A stretch of 64,000 bases of DNA from Desulfomicrobium macestii (lineage in GTDB: Bacteria; Desulfobacterota; Desulfovibrionia; Desulfovibrionales; Desulfomicrobiaceae), in NCBI RefSeq assembly GCF_014873765.1, contig NZ_JADBGG010000007.1, positions 84,817-148,816 on the forward strand, given 5' to 3'. The notes below the pieces were generated by a model. It was not told the DNA's origin, searched no databases, and saw only the letters and a program-made list of their open reading frames with translations. Made by a program: the position numbers and the translations under genes. Below, in pieces: positions 36,840 through 45,500 of this stretch. The stretch's first letter is position 1. Each line of letters starts with the position of its first letter.

Positions 36840-37133
36840 ATGAGAAAGCACTTTTTTCTGCTCACCCTGCTTTTATTTTTGACAACCCCGGCCCAGGCCG
36901 CGGATCTTCGCTGCCAGGGCGATCTCATGACCCCCGGCACCATCATCACCAAGGTCCGCCAAAAATGCGGCGATCCCCGGTGGGAAGACCGCATCGGTGA
37001 GGTCACGAGGACAAACTGCGGCGGAGAACGCCTCCTCTACATCACTCAGCTGACCTATGAGGCCAGCGGCGGATATTACGTCCTGACCTTCGAAGGCGGC
37101 GAGCTCAAGCAAACGGAGTTCTTTCAGAAATGA
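36840..37133 (+). CDS. DUF2845 family secreted protein
   Basis: A small secreted protein of 97 residues with a cleavable signal (HFFLLTLLLFLTTPAQA, cut after AQA). The mature part has DLRCQGDLMTPGTIITKVRQKCGDPRWEDR and a TNCGG, three cysteines in the DUF2845 pattern, with a C-terminal LTFEGGELKQTEF. Its function is unknown. GGAGA precedes the ATG at 36840. The selenoprotein gene follows in 27 bases. Confidence 0.78.
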   Translation: MRKHFFLLTLLLFLTTPAQAADLRCQGDLMTPGTIITKVRQKCGDPRWEDRIGEVTRTNCGGERLLYITQLTYEASGGYYVLTFEGGELKQTEFFQK

Positions 37134-37159
37134 CCACCATGACGCACGGGAGCGACTCA

Positions 37160-37384
37160 ATGCAGATACAAATCGTCTACTGCGGTTTGTGAATGGGCTA
37201 TGAAGCACGCGCCGCAAGTCTTGCGGAAAGATTGCGCTCTGATGCAGGAGCCACCGTATCCCTTACGCGCGGGAGCAGAGGCGACTTCGAAATTCTGCTT
37301 GGCGACACACTGATATATTCCAAACAGCAAACCAGACGCATCCCAAGTTCCGATCAGATCCTGGGGCTTTTGCGACAAACTTGA
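37160..37384 (+). CDS. SelW-like (Rdx family) selenoprotein with in-frame UGA
   Basis: A small redox protein of 74 residues read through one TGA codon (37190-37192). The N-terminus is MQIQIVYCGL-U-MGYEARAA, giving the C-x-x-U redox motif of the SelW/Rdx thioredoxin-like family (Cys8, Sec11). The remainder fits the family: GATVSLTRGSRGDFEILLGDTLIYSK, then RIPSSDQIL. The real start at 37160 has GGGAG seven bases before it. Without the TGA reading, the fragment from 37193 would lose the redox motif. A hairpin 19 bases downstream of the UGA supports Sec insertion. Family fit is by eye. Confidence 0.85.
37207..37238 (+). promoter_or_regulatory. Candidate bacterial SECIS element
   Basis: CCGCAA-GTC-TTGCGG forms a six-pair hairpin at 37212-37226. 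GCGC on the 5' side (37209) can pair with GCGC near 37235. It lies 19 bases after the UGA, within the normal bacterial SECIS range; the apical loop holds a G followed by U. The folding has not been computed. Confidence 0.55.
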
Positions 37385-37454
37385 CCTGCAATAATTTTTT
37401 GTCTGAGAACCCCTTGCCAGGCAAATATCGCTTTCAAGATTTTCCCCCTTGTCG

Positions 37455-37468
37455 TATGGTGCACCATA
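37455..37468. promoter_or_regulatory. Perfect 14-bp palindrome upstream of the quinone reductase gene
   Basis: TATGGTGCACCATA is a perfect inverted repeat, 82 bases before the ATG of the flavodoxin-fold gene. It is a plausible operator for a redox- or xenobiotic-sensing repressor, none of which is encoded nearby. Confidence 0.45.
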
Positions 37469-37549
37469 ATCCGGAGTTCCTTTCTCAGGAATCCCGGGGA
37501 GTCAGTCCGGACCGATTCCACGCAACGCATGCACCAACAAGGGGATGCC

Positions 37550-38128
37550 ATGAACCACCTGATCATTTTCTGCCACCCCAGCGCCACAAGCTTCAACCGT
37601 GCCATCGCCGATTCGGTGCAGGCCGTTTCCGAAGCGCTGGGGCACGACACATGTTGTCGAGATTTGTACGGAATCGCCTTCAATCCGGTATTGCCGAAAA
37701 TGGATGTGGACAGCCCTGCGGAAATGGCTCCACAGGACGTCAGGCAGGAGCAGGAATTCATCGCCTGGGCCGACTTGCTGACCTTTGTCTACCCGGTATG
37801 GTGGGCCGGAATGCCGGCCATGCTCAAAGGCTATGTCGATCGGGTCTTTTGTCAGGAATTTGCCTACTCCCTGCAAGGGGATACCGCGAAAGGACTGCTG
37901 AACGGAAAGAGAGTCCTCATTTTCAACACGACAGGGCTGCCCAGTCCGTTCTACACATCCCAAGGCATGCACGAAGCCATGTCTTTGACCACGAACACGG
38001 GCATCTTCGAACTTTGCGGAATGGAAGTCCTGCACCATGCATTTTTCGGCAGTCTGGACGTAGTCAGCGATGAGACCCGAAAATCCTATCTTGGCGAAGT
38101 CGTATCCATAACATCAAGATATCTTTAA
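37550..38128 (+). CDS. Flavodoxin-fold NAD(P)H quinone reductase-like protein
   Basis: A soluble flavoprotein of 192 residues of the NQO1/KefF type, which reduces quinones or similar compounds by two electrons using FMN or FAD. It starts NHLIIFCHPSATSFNRAI (flavin-binding loop) and has FVYPVWWAGMPAMLKGYVDRVF and RVLIFNTTGLP. The C-terminal dimer region is normal. I use the ATG at 37550. The gene lies 18 bases before a membrane protein gene, and a perfect palindrome lies upstream. Confidence 0.86.
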   Translation: MNHLIIFCHPSATSFNRAIADSVQAVSEALGHDTCCRDLYGIAFNPVLPKMDVDSPAEMAPQDVRQEQEFIAWADLLTFVYPVWWAGMPAMLKGYVDRVFCQEFAYSLQGDTAKGLLNGKRVLIFNTTGLPSPFYTSQGMHEAMSLTTNTGIFELCGMEVLHHAFFGSLDVVSDETRKSYLGEVVSITSRYL

Positions 38129-38146
38129 AAAACGCGGAGCCAGCCT

Positions 38147-39001
38147 ATGGATTTCCTGTTCGAGCGACTCACCTACATATTCGATCCCCTGCATCATTTC
38201 TGGGAACATGAGCGCATGCACCGCCGTTTTGCGCTCGGACTCATCGTCGTGTTCCTGGGCTCGCTCGTCAGCATAGAACTGAACCGGCAGGGCCTTCTCC
38301 CTGCCTCTCTGGCCGCACACACGCCCACCAACCATTTCCATGCCGTGAACCTGGCGTTCACACTGGTGCTGATCCTTGAAGTCGTGAGTCTCATCTTCAC
38401 CCTGCCCTGCTCCTTTTCCAAATCCGTGGGCAAGCAGTTCGAGATTCTGTCACTCATTCTGCTGCGGGACGCCTTCAAGGAATTGTCCTACTTCGCCGAA
38501 CCCATCACCGTGGGCACGGAATTGACTCCCGTCTTGCACATTCTTGGCTATGGGTTCGGAGCCCTGGTCATTTTCGCCCTGCTTGGCGTCTATTATCGCA
38601 TCCAGCCGGGCAAGAAGCAGGACATGGGACTGCCGCACGATCTGTTTCGGTTCGTGGCCGCGAAAAAAGGCATCGCCCTGTTGATCCTCGCCACCTTCTT
38701 CATCCTGGGCCTTGGCAACCTTTACAACAAAGTCGCGGGTCTGCCGCACATCGATTTCTTTCCGGTCTTCTACACCCTGCTCATATTCACCGACATTCTG
38801 GTGGTGCTCATCTCCCAATGCTTTAGGCCCTCGTTCCATGCGGTTTTCCGCAACTCCGGCTACGCCCTTTCGACGCTCTTCATCCGTCTGGCCCTGGCCG
38901 CTCCGCCCATGTACGACGTGGCTCTGGGCATCGTCGCCGCCCTCTTCTCCATCGCCCTGACCCTGACCTGGACCCGGGTCTTCACCACAACCAACGCATG
39001 A
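38147..39001 (+). CDS. Hypothetical multi-pass membrane protein, 284 aa
   Basis: I do not recognise a family. Six or seven hydrophobic helices can be drawn, for example LGLIVVFLGSLVSIEL, AFTLVLILEVVSLIFTLPC, LGYGFGALVIFALLGVYY, GIALLILATFFILGLGNLY and the C-terminal VALGIVAALFSIALTLTW. A His-rich start (HHFWEHERMHRR) is on the cytoplasmic side if the helices are inverted. Its stop overlaps the next gene (ATGA), so it is co-expressed with the dioxygenase-like gene. Possibly a membrane partner of the flavoprotein before it. Confidence 0.75.
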   Translation: MDFLFERLTYIFDPLHHFWEHERMHRRFALGLIVVFLGSLVSIELNRQGLLPASLAAHTPTNHFHAVNLAFTLVLILEVVSLIFTLPCSFSKSVGKQFEILSLILLRDAFKELSYFAEPITVGTELTPVLHILGYGFGALVIFALLGVYYRIQPGKKQDMGLPHDLFRFVAAKKGIALLILATFFILGLGNLYNKVAGLPHIDFFPVFYTLLIFTDILVVLISQCFRPSFHAVFRNSGYALSTLFIRLALAAPPMYDVALGIVAALFSIALTLTWTRVFTTTNA

Positions 39002-39774
39002 AGGTTCCCATGAGCATGCCCGCATTGTTCGTCGGCCACGGCAAACCCATGAACGCCATCGAAGACAACGAATTCAGCCGAACCTGGACGGAACTGGGCA
39101 AATCAATGCCGCGCCCCAACGGTGTAGTCTGCATTTCCGCGCACTGGGAAACGGACGGCACCTGCGTGACGGCCATGGAGCACCCAGCGACCATCCATGA
39201 TTTCACCGGATTTCCGGCAGCCCTCGAAAACATGGTCTACCCGGCGCCAGGCTCGCCGGAATTGGCGGAACGGGTGCGCGCCACGGCACGCTCTACACGC
39301 ATCAGGCCAGACCGCTCCTGGGGCTTGGATCACGGCGCGTGGTCCGTGCTCTGCCGCATGTACCCGCACGCGGACATCCCCGTGGTGCAAGTCAGCCTGG
39401 ACATGAGCGCGCCTCCGGCCTTTCACTATGAACTGGGCAAGGAGATGGGCGAATTGAGGAAGGAGGGCATACTGATTCTGGGCAGCGGCAACATGGTCCA
39501 CAATCTGCGGAACATGGCCTGGCAGCAAGGAGGCTTCGACTGGGCGATGCAGAGCGATGCCGCCATGGCGGACCTGATCGTCGCAGCCAACCACCAGGCC
39601 CTGATCGACTATCCGAACTTGCCGAACGCCCGGCAGGCCATCCCCACGGAAGAACACTATCTGCCCCTGCTTTATGTATTGGGCGCCGCAGGCGCGGATA
39701 ATTCCCCGACGTTCTTCAATGACCGGGTGACGTTGGGCTCGATTTCCATGCGCTGCGTTCGTTTTGGGCAATAA
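38998..39774 (+). CDS. LigB-type extradiol dioxygenase (YgiD/DOPA 4,5-dioxygenase-like)
   Basis: A 258-residue protein of the class III extradiol ring-cleavage family. The metal-ligand histidines are seen in GHGKPMNAIED, SAHWETDG, HPATIHDFTGFP and GLDHGAWSVL, the last with the catalytic His. It matches the short YgiD group, which cleaves catechols using oxygen. Its role in an organism that looks anaerobic is not obvious. ATG overlaps the upstream stop. Confidence 0.85.
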   Translation: MKVPMSMPALFVGHGKPMNAIEDNEFSRTWTELGKSMPRPNGVVCISAHWETDGTCVTAMEHPATIHDFTGFPAALENMVYPAPGSPELAERVRATARSTRIRPDRSWGLDHGAWSVLCRMYPHADIPVVQVSLDMSAPPAFHYELGKEMGELRKEGILILGSGNMVHNLRNMAWQQGGFDWAMQSDAAMADLIVAANHQALIDYPNLPNARQAIPTEEHYLPLLYVLGAAGADNSPTFFNDRVTLGSISMRCVRFGQ

Positions 39775-39822
39775 AGCGGCTCGCGCGGCTGATGATTGCT
39801 CCAGACGACGAAGCCGCGGCCT

Positions 39823-40761
39823 TCATGACACCGCCCTGAACCAGCTCCGCTCCCCGAAAGCGGCCAAAAGCTGCCTTGAACTTGGCCGATCCCGAGATTC
39901 GAACGACAATCCACGTCGAAGCCACTTCCATTGTCGGCCCGGCAAACATGCCGGCCGCAACGGTTCGAGTTTCCGTGTCGCCGCCTGATCCGCAGGCATC
40001 ATTTTGAAGGGGTGCTCTCCCGAAAGCATTTCATACACGGTACAGCTGGCTGAAAAGACATCACAGCTGGGCGAAGGCGGAGCGCCCCAAAGCATCTGAG
40101 GACTGGAATGAAGGCGACTGTAGGCAGAAACGCGCAGGGACTTCTCCAGGCCACGAGACATCGCGGCGCTGGCCAGCCCGGGCCTCGCGCTGAATTGAGT
40201 GATATTGAAATCAAGGAGCACAAGCCGCCCGTCCTGTTCCAAGACAATATTGGCGGGCTTCACATCTCCATGAGTAACGCCATGTGCGTGCAGATAGTCC
40301 AAGATGTCGAAAATCTTGCGGCCTGCGACAATCCCGGACCTGCCCATCCCCGAGGGGTGCTCGCCAAGCATCGAATACGCCGAGGCCCCTTCCAGCAATT
40401 CCATGCTGAAACAAATGCCCCAATGCTCCCTGTGCAGATCGAACACGCGCACAACGCCGGGATGCGTCAGATGGCGCAAGATGAAAAACTCCCGGGCAAG
40501 AGCCAGCTGTGCCTTGCGGTTGTCGACCAGACTGGGCAGCAAACGCTTCACCGCCACGACGGGACGCGGATCTCCACACTCCATCCGCCGCAGGTCAATG
40601 GCAGAACACACCTCGCACATGCCTCCCACCCCAAGGCTGGATTGGAGGGCGAAGCGTCCCGGGCCGCCAGTCCTCGGCACCCAGGTTTTGGATACACGAT
40701 CCAGGGCCGAACTGTTCTGGCCCCCAGCTTGACGCTGCCGCTTTTTCCTCCCGCCCATCAT
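39823..40761 (-). CDS. T6SS-associated Ser/Thr protein kinase (PpkA-like, soluble)
   Basis: A Hanks-type kinase of 312 residues, last in the T6SS operon. It keeps the Gly-loop (SLGVGGMCEV), catalytic Lys (K72 in VAVKRLL), helix-C Glu (E91) and the catalytic loop HGDVKPAN (164-171). The metal-binding DFG reads DFN (184-186), and HRD is HGD. There is no membrane segment or periplasmic domain, unlike PpkA of Pseudomonas. It probably phosphorylates the FHA protein to trigger T6SS firing, opposed by the phosphatase next door. Two start ATGs (40761, 40758) are adjacent. Confidence 0.85.
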   Translation of the reverse strand: MMGGRKKRQRQAGGQNSSALDRVSKTWVPRTGGPGRFALQSSLGVGGMCEVCSAIDLRRMECGDPRPVVAVKRLLPSLVDNRKAQLALAREFFILRHLTHPGVVRVFDLHREHWGICFSMELLEGASAYSMLGEHPSGMGRSGIVAGRKIFDILDYLHAHGVTHGDVKPANIVLEQDGRLVLLDFNITQFSARPGLASAAMSRGLEKSLRVSAYSRLHSSPQMLWGAPPSPSCDVFSASCTVYEMLSGEHPFKMMPADQAATRKLEPLRPACLPGRQWKWLRRGLSFESRDRPSSRQLLAAFGERSWFRAVS

Positions 40762-40763
40762 TA

Positions 40764-41492
40764 TTATCCTGAAAGGAAAACGGTCACAAAAGTTGCGTCA
40801 TCCGGCTGTTCCTTTCCATCCAGCGTCTCTGCAATGCCCAAGGCGGCGTCCCTGGCCCGAGGCCTGCCAAGATGCGTGGCAAGAGCTTCAGGAGAAACAC
40901 TGTCCGAAAGCCCGTCAGAACAGAGCAGGAACCTGTCGCCACGGCGCAGGGACAAACGTGTTGTCTCCAGACGGAGCGTGTCCCGAACCCCAACGGCGTT
41001 GGTGACCACATTGCCACGCACCATGCGTTCGGCTTCATGATGCGTAAGCTCATCGCGTTCTATTGTGCGTTGGCGCGCAGTGTGGTCTCGCGTGCACTGA
41101 TAGAGTGTCCTCTCGCGCAACAGATAGCACCGGCTGTCTCCCGACCACACGCAGGCCGCGCCGCCACCATGAATCAACAACACGACGACGGTACTGGCGG
41201 CATCGCCCAGACCGCCCTGACGAAGCTCCCGGTTGGATCGCGCCAGAAGACGGGTGACGTTTTCGACGTGGCCGTCCAAGGATGGCGGAGCCGGAGTGCG
41301 CATCAGGTAGCGCACCAGAAGCCGGCTTGCCGACGCCCCGTTGCCGCTGCCCCCGACTCCATCCGCCACGCCCCAGAGCAAATGCTCCGGCCAGTTCAAA
41401 AACGCATCCTGATTTTCATGGCAAGCGTGCCCCCGCCTGGTCATGCCCCAGGATTCGACCGTGAGGGCGGCTGCCGGTGAAGCCGATTTCAT
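40764..41492 (-). CDS. T6SS-associated PP2C-type protein phosphatase
   Basis: A metal-dependent Ser/Thr phosphatase (PppA-like) of 242 residues that would reverse the kinase signal. Motifs: RGHACHENQDAFL (Asp of motif 1), WGVADGVGGSGNGASAS (DGxGG), STVVVLLIHGG, WSGDSRCYLLR, FLLCSDGLSD and DDATFVTV. All the metal-ligand Asp residues are present. I start at the ATG at 41492, preceded by AAGGGGTGGG; a longer reading to 41525 is possible. Two bases separate it from the kinase gene. Confidence 0.88.
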   Translation of the reverse strand: MKSASPAAALTVESWGMTRRGHACHENQDAFLNWPEHLLWGVADGVGGSGNGASASRLLVRYLMRTPAPPSLDGHVENVTRLLARSNRELRQGGLGDAASTVVVLLIHGGGAACVWSGDSRCYLLRERTLYQCTRDHTARQRTIERDELTHHEAERMVRGNVVTNAVGVRDTLRLETTRLSLRRGDRFLLCSDGLSDSVSPEALATHLGRPRARDAALGIAETLDGKEQPDDATFVTVFLSG

Positions 41493-41525
41493 GAACCCAC
41501 CCCTTTCACTGCATCCTTCTGCCAA

Positions 41526-42527
41526 TCATGGTGCCCCGTCCTGCAACGCCACCTCATTCTCATGGCGGATCCGTGTATCCGCATTCCGGGGCAAGTGACC
41601 ACCGCATGTCCCGTCACATGCATCGTCGCTCCTGGACCGACACCCCGCAATATTCACCAGGCCGGACATGACCCGAACCGCACCGACAAATTTCGGCACA
41701 TACTCCAGCGTTTCGCGGGCCAGAACACCGGACGCGGATTCTTCCATGCGACAAATCGCGATCAGCTCCGGAAGCGTTCCCGCTCCTGTTTGCATGAGCG
41801 CCCGGGACAGAGCGCCCTCCCCGCAATTGTAGGCGGCCAGAGCCAACGGCCAATCCTTGAACCGTTGGTGCAAGGCCGCCAGATAGGCTGCTGCCGCATA
41901 GGTCGACTTGCGCACATCAAAACGCTCATCATCACTTTCGGTGATCTTGAGCCCAAACCTGAGCGCCGTGTCCGGCATGATCTGCCACAGGCCAGCCGCG
42001 CCGGCAGAGGAAACCGCTTGAGTCTCGAACCGACTTTCGACCAGCGGTAAAAATGCCAGCTCCCGAGGAAGATCGAACTTTTCAAGAGCATCGAGGATCA
42101 CGGGCAGATACTGCCGGGCCCTGCTCAAAATGAATGCGCCCGCCCCTTTTCCTCCATGCAGGTCGTGCACAAAACGCTGCATGGTTTCAGTCTCTTCCGG
42201 CGGCAACCAGCCCAGCACAGCCGACTCTCCTTCATGAATGGCCGGTGCTCGGGATGAGCCAGTCGGCGTTGGCAACGCGGATGAACCCCACAGCTCCTGG
42301 GATGCGACCACTGATCGCGAAGATCCGGCGAAAATATCCCGAGCCGGCTCAAGAACTGTACGGCTGACCAAGACAGCCCGCGATACCACGGGGCCAGCTG
42401 CGTCCATGCCTGCGCCCTTTTTCCAGGCGCAACCCGTCATGAAAAGAAGACACAGACTGACCATGAACAAAACGCTGCCCGATATTCTTCTTTTCACATT
42501 CAGGCCAACGCAGTTGTCATTGACCAT
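41526..42527 (-). CDS. Lytic transglycosylase lipoprotein within the T6SS operon
   Basis: A soluble-lytic-transglycosylase domain (MltD-like) that cuts peptidoglycan glycan strands. The SLT motifs are LPLVESRFETQAVSSAGAAGLWQIMPDTALRFGL (catalytic Glu in ES), RFDVRKSTYAAAAYL and LALAAYNCGEGAL. The signal SGSVLFMVSLCLLFMTGC ends in an MTGC lipobox, so it is an outer-membrane or periplasmic lipoprotein. The domain is at about residues 155-275. The start is uncertain: ATG 42527, a GTG at 42497, or further upstream at 42557; none has a good ribosome site. Cell-wall opening for T6SS assembly is its likely job. Confidence 0.83.
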   Translation of the reverse strand: MVNDNCVGLNVKRRISGSVLFMVSLCLLFMTGCAWKKGAGMDAAGPVVSRAVLVSRTVLEPARDIFAGSSRSVVASQELWGSSALPTPTGSSRAPAIHEGESAVLGWLPPEETETMQRFVHDLHGGKGAGAFILSRARQYLPVILDALEKFDLPRELAFLPLVESRFETQAVSSAGAAGLWQIMPDTALRFGLKITESDDERFDVRKSTYAAAAYLAALHQRFKDWPLALAAYNCGEGALSRALMQTGAGTLPELIAICRMEESASGVLARETLEYVPKFVGAVRVMSGLVNIAGCRSRSDDACDGTCGGHLPRNADTRIRHENEVALQDGAP

Positions 42528-42562
42528 TGAACATGCAAGAAGTAGCAACCCCCTCATGAAGA

Positions 42563-45500
42563 TCAGAACAGCGTTTCGGGCAAAGAAAAGCTGCATACCT
42601 CAGGATCGAATGGGTTTGCCTTGTTTCGGAACTGGATAAGAAACTGCGCCCATTTTCCGTTTTCGTACAATTCAACAATGCACTTATTTCCTTCCATCAG
42701 CTTGACTTTCCCGTTCTGCAGAAGGCGAAAAAAAGCCCAATCCCCACGCATCTCCTTGAATGCCCTGACTGCGTGAACATCCGTCATGGCCAAAGAGGCC
42801 TCGGGAGACTGACCCGCATCGAGCGGCCAGACAAAATTCGCGCCCTGGACCGGCCCGTGCCAATAGCTCAGCATCTTGCTCCCATGGGAAAGTTCAACTT
42901 GTTTGAGTTTTACGTCGAGAGCATACGGTTCAATGAGGAAGCTGATGCCTAAATCATTATCGGAAACAAAGAAGGCATCCTGAATCTTGCGAACCCGCTG
43001 CAATTGCTCAATTGATTCTTTCGAAATTGGCAGCGAACAACCCAGAACAGGACGAATTTCTCCATTTTTTGAGACGAATGGCCGGATATAGGTGTCATGA
43101 AATACGTCGAATACTCCCGCTTTTTTGAAAAAATTTGTAAATTCAACAAGATTTGCATCCAGCTCGCTATCTATGCGTAGCGGATAAAGTTCCTTCAATC
43201 CTGCATTGTACACATGCAATACAGAATCATGATAGACGGAATCGATGATCGATGCAGCTTCTGCAAGCATCTGTTTCAAGCCACCCGTGGACACTGTGGA
43301 GTACCATTTTCGAACAGGCGCGGGCAGCCTTTCCGCAGCACTGCTGAGCGAATGCAAGGTGTCGTCCCGGTCTTCGGCGATATCCTGCAAGGCAGCAAGC
43401 AACTGTTTGCTTCTGTTGTTGCTGTCATTGATCCTTCGAAAAAGAAGGCCGGCGTCCCTCATGGCGTCATGAACCCCCTTGAGAGCCGGAGCAGGATTTC
43501 CTTCTGCATCAATGAGACTGTCAAGATGCTTGAAAGACTGAGTGACCAGCTGCGCGTCCCGTAGCGCCTCCCGGGCAACCTTGGTGCGTGCCTGCGCTAC
43601 AACGTCCAAAACGCTTTCGGTGGCAGCCTTGGCAAGCGCTGTTCCGGCCACGCCCGCCAATTTCCTGGTTCCCCGTTTGGCCGCCTGATCCTCCACGGCA
43701 CTCTCCAATCCGCTTTCTTGTTCTTCCCGCGTGACAAAAGTCGTATTTTTGCGCAATTCTCGCAGCATCAGCACCACCGGGGATACTCCGGAACCAAGCT
43801 GCTCCGCGAGGTCAGCAGCACCGACCAAGCTCCTGGGAGTAAAAACACGAAGTTCCTGCAAGGCCTGATTCCAGTGGCGCGCATAGTCTTTAAAATACAG
43901 GACTCTGACGTCCTTGGAAATTTTCTCCACGTCGAGGGCGCTGAAAAGCATGGACTTGGGCCCGAATACCCAGCTGTCTTCAGTCAATTCCTTGATGATT
44001 TCGGGGCAGCGTTCCATGATATATTCGTGAAAGCCTTCAAGAGTATACAGATACGGAATGGCGTACGTGTCCCCGGAGAATGCGGAGATGCGGCCTCCGA
44101 AAACTCCATGAAATGTAAATGCCGAGTTCCCGCCCTCGGAGGCTTCTTCTTTCATCTGCTGGTAGGCCAGATGCGAAAGCGGCTTTTTGAGCAAGGCCGT
44201 TCTCGCTTTGGCAAGGGTCTCTTCGTCTGGAGATACCGGAGAAATCCCCTCTTCAATTAGGAAGGACATATGCCGCATCAGCATGCGCTGGTCCGCCACT
44301 CCTTCGGGATAAAGCTCGGCCCATCGCGTCTCCAGCCACTCCTTGAGAAACCTTTCGCTCAGCTTTTCGGGCTGACAGAGCATCAAATAGGCCCGAAGGG
44401 CCGACTTCAGAGCTCCCAGATCGTCCAGGGATTCACCCATGGTATTCACGGCCATTTCTCGCACTCGCGGCAGGAGGCGCGCGTTCAAAACCCCGGTATA
44501 GGCGCGTCTGGTCGCCCCCTCGAAAACATCACCCTGATACAAGCCCATCCTGCGCGAAAGGAATGGATCCTGGTGGCGGTCATAAACCGTCAAAGCCTTC
44601 TCCAAAGGCGCGAGTTCGGGCAAGATTTTCAGAGCGTCTCCAGCCTCAAGGTGTGCCTGCTGTTCCCGTTTGAAATCATTGGACATGACCTCCAGTAATT
44701 CCATCCGGCGAAAATTGTCCTTGAAACTGAACGCAAGAAGAGACACGCCCGCAATGAGCACAATCCCTGCCGCCAACTGCGTGCCGAAGCGGCGAAAACG
44801 CAGCATCCAGATGTGCTCCCGGTCGGCGTCCGCCAGGCCGGCCTCCGGAATGACGAACCCTTCAAGCAATCGCAGCAGGAAAAAACCCTTGGCGTAATCG
44901 CCCAAAAAGGATTGAAAACCGCTCTGATAAGCGAGCTCTCCTTCGCGGGCGGCGCCAGTCATCACATCCGAGGAAGACAGGGCGCTCGAAAAGAAAAAAC
45001 CCCGAAACATGACCGGCCGGTGATAGCGGGATGGCCCAAACGCCTCGAAAATAAGATCCTCGATCCTGGAACCCAACGCAGCCAGTTCCTGTGGAAAACG
45101 AAACATCCTGGCCCGAGCGAGGCAATCCCTCTCCTGATGTATCTTCGTGATTATCTGGGCGTTCAAGGTCTGCATCAGTTCATGAAGTTCCTGACGCGTC
45201 GCGTCCAAGTCCATGGCGCTTGAACGAGCCGGGCAACCGAATATCTGCTCGCGCTCGTTCCGGGACAAATGCGCAAAGAACTGCGCGAAGCCCGGAACCG
45301 CGTCACACTTGGTGAACACGAGATATACGGGCGTGTAGGAGCGCAAATTTTTCAGCACTTCGCCCAACCGTGTCCGAATCGTCCGGGCCAGATGCTCGCG
45401 CCGGGCGGTATCACCGTCGATCATGTCGCGCATGCTTACGCAAACGATGATGCCGTTCAGCGCCTTGGCCGGACGCTCCCTGAACAAGTGCCGAAGCAGA

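Noticed and set aside
37160..37384. TGA in the SelW-like gene as a pseudogene-making stop
   Set aside because: The codon sits exactly at the redox position of the C-x-x-U motif, has a hairpin downstream and both flanks fit the family, so Sec is the simpler reading.
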